Assembly: GCF_000612805.1 (NCBI RefSeq)
Contig: NZ_HG964407.1
Span: 248,001 to 312,000, forward strand
DNA from: Bacillus ndiopicus
Lineage (GTDB): Bacteria > Bacillota > Bacilli > Bacillales_A > Planococcaceae
Length of the DNA: 64,000 nucleotides
Reading direction: 5' to 3'
Every line of letters starts with the position of its first letter. The stretch's first letter is position 1. The translations under genes and the position numbers were made by a program. This document shows positions 61,506 through 64,000 of the stretch, one piece after another. Below the pieces are notes generated by a model that saw only the letters and a list, made by a program, of their open reading frames with translations, made no database searches and was not told the origin of the DNA.

Positions 61506-62018
61506 TTAAGCCTCCGTGTTGTTCTTTTTATCTACAACTACATGCTCAAACTTAGCTCCATCGATACTCACATTAAATGCCATACCAAAACCAACCACAT
61601 AGCGACCACTAGTCGGCGTTAGCTCAAATAATGCGAAATCAAGCCCACGGAACACTGTCATCATTTTCGCATCAAACTTTTCATCGAATAACGAAAAAAT
61701 CTCATCGTTTCCTTCATTTCCAATATTACGCGCACTACATCTCAGGCGTACTCGCTCTGTTGCAAATGGGTTTTTAGTAGTCTCTTCATCCGCCATTAAA
61801 AACACATCACTGAGCTCACTATTTTCTAAATACTGATAGTGCTCAGCAATTTGGCTAATATAAATGTATAGCTTACCATTATTTTTTACAAACGGTGTAC
61901 AGCTTGTAAAAGGATGGCCATTTTCATCTAACGTCGCTAAAGTTAAAATACTTTTCTTTTCTATAAATCGTAAATAACTTTCTTTATATTTTTCAAGATC
62001 AATTTGCTTTGTCAACAC
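61506..62018 (-). CDS. HugZ-like haem utilisation / PNPOx-fold protein
   Basis: A 170-residue split-barrel protein of the pyridoxamine-phosphate-oxidase-like fold. KKSILTLATLDENGHPFTSCTPF is the opening strand pair, and FRGLDFALFELTPTSGRYVVGFGMAF matches HugZ-type haem oxygenase-like proteins. It probably acts on haem iron in the cytoplasm. The start overlaps the ABC ATPase gene by 20 bp and follows GAGGGGG, so it is coupled to iron-uptake genes. That context is the best argument for haem as substrate. Confidence 0.82.
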   Translation of the reverse strand: MLTKQIDLEKYKESYLRFIEKKSILTLATLDENGHPFTSCTPFVKNNGKLYIYISQIAEHYQYLENSELSDVFLMADEETTKNPFATERVRLRCSARNIGNEGNDEIFSLFDEKFDAKMMTVFRGLDFALFELTPTSGRYVVGFGMAFNVSIDGAKFEHVVVDKKNNTEA

Positions 62019-62811
62019 TAATTCCCCCTCTAACTTTCGTAGAATTTAATAAATGGATTCTTGGCTTCTTGTCATTGCAATTGCAGTTAATTTCGCAATT
62101 CATTCGGTAGACGTTCTTCACCATATCTGTCGTCATTACTTGTTCTGGTGTACCACAGGATTGCTTTTTTCCGTTTTGCACAACGACAATACGATTGCTA
62201 TAATAAGAGGCCTGATTTAAATCATGTAGCACCATAATTACTGTCATGTTCATCTCGCGATTCAGCTCTTGTACAAGCTCCAATACCTCATGTTGATGTG
62301 AAATGTCTAAATAAGTTGTCGGCTCGTCTAATAATAAAATTTTCGGTTGTTGTGATAAGGCCATCGCAATCCAAGCTCTTTGAGATTCACCGCCAGATAG
62401 CATTGCAATACGTTTTTCCTTGAACTGCGTCATATTCGTCTTTTCAAGTGCCCATTCAATGATTTTTTCATCTTTTTCTGCTAGCTTTTCAAACCATCGC
62501 TTATGTGGATAGCGACCATACGATACTAAATCATATACAGTCATATCCTCTGGGGCAGTATTGCGTTGGCTAAGCATACACATTTGGCGTGCCGTTTCCT
62601 TGCGACCCAGCTTGCTTATATTTACACCTTGCAATTTAATATCCCCTTTACTTGGTGCAAGCTGTCTTGAAATGGCTTTCAAAATGGTAGATTTCCCAGA
62701 GCCATTTGGGCCAATAATGGAAACAATTTCTCCCTCCTGTACAGAAAAAGAAAAATCCTGAATGACTGTTTTTTTCTCATATTGAATTGAGATTGAATCG
62801 ACTGTTAGCAT
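61999..62811 (-). CDS. iron/haem ABC transporter ATPase (FecE type)
   Basis: A 270-residue ATPase of the siderophore/haem/B12 import class. Walker A is IIGPNGSGKST near residue 36, the signature is LSGGESQRAWIAMAL near 137, and Walker B is ILLLDEPTTYLDIS near 158. The C-terminus has an unusual Cys pattern (NCEINCNCND). ATG at 62811 begins the family-typical LTVDSISIQYE. It overlaps or abuts the permease and HugZ-like genes on either side. Confidence 0.9.
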   Translation of the reverse strand: MLTVDSISIQYEKKTVIQDFSFSVQEGEIVSIIGPNGSGKSTILKAISRQLAPSKGDIKLQGVNISKLGRKETARQMCMLSQRNTAPEDMTVYDLVSYGRYPHKRWFEKLAEKDEKIIEWALEKTNMTQFKEKRIAMLSGGESQRAWIAMALSQQPKILLLDEPTTYLDISHQHEVLELVQELNREMNMTVIMVLHDLNQASYYSNRIVVVQNGKKQSCGTPEQVMTTDMVKNVYRMNCEINCNCNDKKPRIHLLNSTKVRGGISVDKAN

Positions 62812-62812
62812 A

Positions 62813-63799
62813 CTAGAACACACTCCTTCTCATCAAATAAAGAAAATACGGTCCACCGATAACGGCCATGACAATTCCTGCCGGTATTTCTAAAGGCGCT
62901 ACGATTGTTCTGCCGCCCGTATCTGCAATTAATAAAACTAATGCACCTAAAGCCATGCTCATCGGCAATAAATATTTATAGTTCGAGCCTACTAAAAATC
63001 TAGCCATATGTGGCACAATCAATCCTACAAAGCCAATCATTCCAATAGCTGCAACAGAAGTAGCCGCTAAGAAAACTGCTAATATCGATAACAAAATGCG
63101 AATCATATTCACATTTTCTCCTAAGTTGGAGGCAACTTGGTCACCAAGCTTAATAATATTTGTTTTGCGAATAGCGAAAATAGACGCAATCCAACCTACA
63201 ATTGAATATGGCAATACCATCCAAAGTACGTGATTACCTTTGGCTGCTAGGCTCCCATTCATCCATTGCACAGCAGATGGTAGGCGATCACTATACATAA
63301 TGGATAAATAACCAACTACCCCACCACAAAGTGCATTTACTGCAACCCCTGCTAAAATAATAGAAATTGGCGATAAGCCTCTTTTTTTCCATGCCAAGCT
63401 GTAAACAATTGACGCCGCTATAATCCCACCAATAAACGCCGCTATCGGGATAAATGACGTATACTCTGGCATTACCAGCATAATCGTTAACACAGCTACT
63501 GCAGCTCCACTTGTCACACCAGTAAGCCCTGGGTCAGCAAGTGGATTGCCCATTACGGCCTGTAAAATTGCACCAGATATAGCGATATTCGCCCCGATAA
63601 TCAAAGCCAACAGCACCCTTGGTAATCGAATATCAAAAATAATCGTATCGTTTACATGGCTCGAAGAAGCGTGAAAGAGTGCTTGAAGAATATCAGGGAT
63701 AGGTACTCTTACACTCCCTAGACCAATTGCAATAATTGCCATTACAACTACTAAAGCAAAGGTTACCGTAACAACCACTCTATTTCTAGAATGCATCAT
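62813..63799 (-). CDS. iron/haem ABC transporter permease (FecCD type)
   Basis: A 328-residue permease with about nine to ten membrane helices. RLPRVLLALIIGANIAISGAILQ near residue 58 and NPLADPGLTGVTSGAA are FecCD signatures. The ATPase-docking stretch AIGMIGFVGLIVPHMARFLVG lies near residue 262. It carries ferric siderophore or haem. GAGAGGG precedes the first of two ATGs. It lies between the ATPase gene and a binding-protein gene cut by the window edge. Confidence 0.92.
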   Translation of the reverse strand: MMHSRNRVVVTVTFALVVVMAIIAIGLGSVRVPIPDILQALFHASSSHVNDTIIFDIRLPRVLLALIIGANIAISGAILQAVMGNPLADPGLTGVTSGAAVAVLTIMLVMPEYTSFIPIAAFIGGIIAASIVYSLAWKKRGLSPISIILAGVAVNALCGGVVGYLSIMYSDRLPSAVQWMNGSLAAKGNHVLWMVLPYSIVGWIASIFAIRKTNIIKLGDQVASNLGENVNMIRILLSILAVFLAATSVAAIGMIGFVGLIVPHMARFLVGSNYKYLLPMSMALGALVLLIADTGGRTIVAPLEIPAGIVMAVIGGPYFLYLMRRSVF

Positions 63800-63813
63800 G
63801 CTAATAACCCTCT

Positions 63814-64000
63814 CTATTCCTCATAAAAATATGTAGAGATTTCTGTTAATGCTTTCTCTGCATTTTTAATTGATGTCACACCAAATACTTCATAATCTAA
63901 AATGTGGATTTTATCGTTTTTGTATGCCGATAATTTTTTCCAAACTTCATTTTTTTCAACTTCTTTTTTAAACATCTCTTCTGTAGCACCATGATCCCCA
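63814..64000 (-). CDS. iron/haem ABC transporter substrate-binding protein (partial)
   Basis: The C-terminal 61 codons of a periplasmic-binding-type protein, the rest lying beyond the window. NEVWKKLSAYKNDKIHILD, then VFGVTSIKNAEKALTEIS is the standard end of FecB/IsdE-like proteins (W..L.A.K...V...). It ends 15 bp before the FecCD start, so the order is binding protein, permease, ATPase, HugZ-like, DinB. Confidence 0.8.
   Translation of the reverse strand, partial: GDHGATEEMFKKEVEKNEVWKKLSAYKNDKIHILDYEVFGVTSIKNAEKALTEISTYFYEE

Overview
The window reads as chromosomal DNA of a low-GC, endospore-type Firmicute, most likely Lysinibacillus, Solibacillus or a close Planococcaceae/Caryophanaceae relative. 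The grounds are an AT-rich composition, strong AGGAGG-type ribosome binding sites, frequent TTG and GTG starts, U-tract hairpin terminators, a T-box leader before thrS, an OpuC-type osmoprotectant operon, and YvrJ and SigO/RsoA-like genes of the Bacillus kind. The genus is inferred from gene style; no search was run.

Layout. 0-5 kb: minus-strand small enzymes (two GNAT acetyltransferases, an NlpC/P60-like protein, an MBL hydrolase, GrpB, a zincin). 4.4-10.3 kb: a pyridoxal-kinase-like gene divergent from an ECF S component, then an M20 amidohydrolase with a frameshifted AbgT transporter and a divergent regulator. 10.3-13.6 kb: an ECF sigma factor with its membrane regulator, a cupin, a HepT remnant and an RNHCP protein. 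13.7-17.2 kb: opuCABCD. 17.5-19.4 kb: a CheY / CheC-like / PAS-GGDEF operon. 19.7-27.9 kb: housekeeping and stress genes (MazG-like, YdeI-like, asparaginase, AhpD-like, MCP, NhaC), several decayed genes and a MITE-like element. 28.1-34.3 kb: c-di-GMP enzymes split into EAL and CBS-GGDEF proteins, a DUF418 protein, a two-component system and a Nudix hydrolase. 34.5-39.8 kb: a 1621-residue DUF4132/MolR-like protein with a small partner.

40.1-48.4 kb is the most unusual part: an AT-rich plus-strand island. It holds a leaderless subtilase, a split sigma factor (a region-4 SigO-like protein, a YvrJ-like peptide and a region-2 RsoA-like protein), a protein with a cysteine-rich phospholipase-A2-like C-terminus, a small secreted protein, and an ABC exporter one of whose permeases carries a large extra domain. 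It looks like a self-contained, sigma-controlled production and export locus for a PLA2-like effector.

48.5-56.5 kb: small membrane proteins, an AraC/GyrI regulator, a YdeI-like protein, a DUF2087 regulator, a TetR remnant and a Na/Pi cotransporter. 56.6-58.8 kb: T-box and thrS. 58.8-61.5 kb: small genes, including a DUF5071 protein beside decayed toxin-like sequence. 61.5-64 kb: a HugZ-like protein and an iron/heme ABC transporter running off the window end.

Repeats: tandem intergenic arrays with an exact 21-bp period at two loci, a third related pattern at the window start, and a 16-bp TTTATCTTGATTCAGC-type end sequence that bounds a 147-bp element and also occurs alone.
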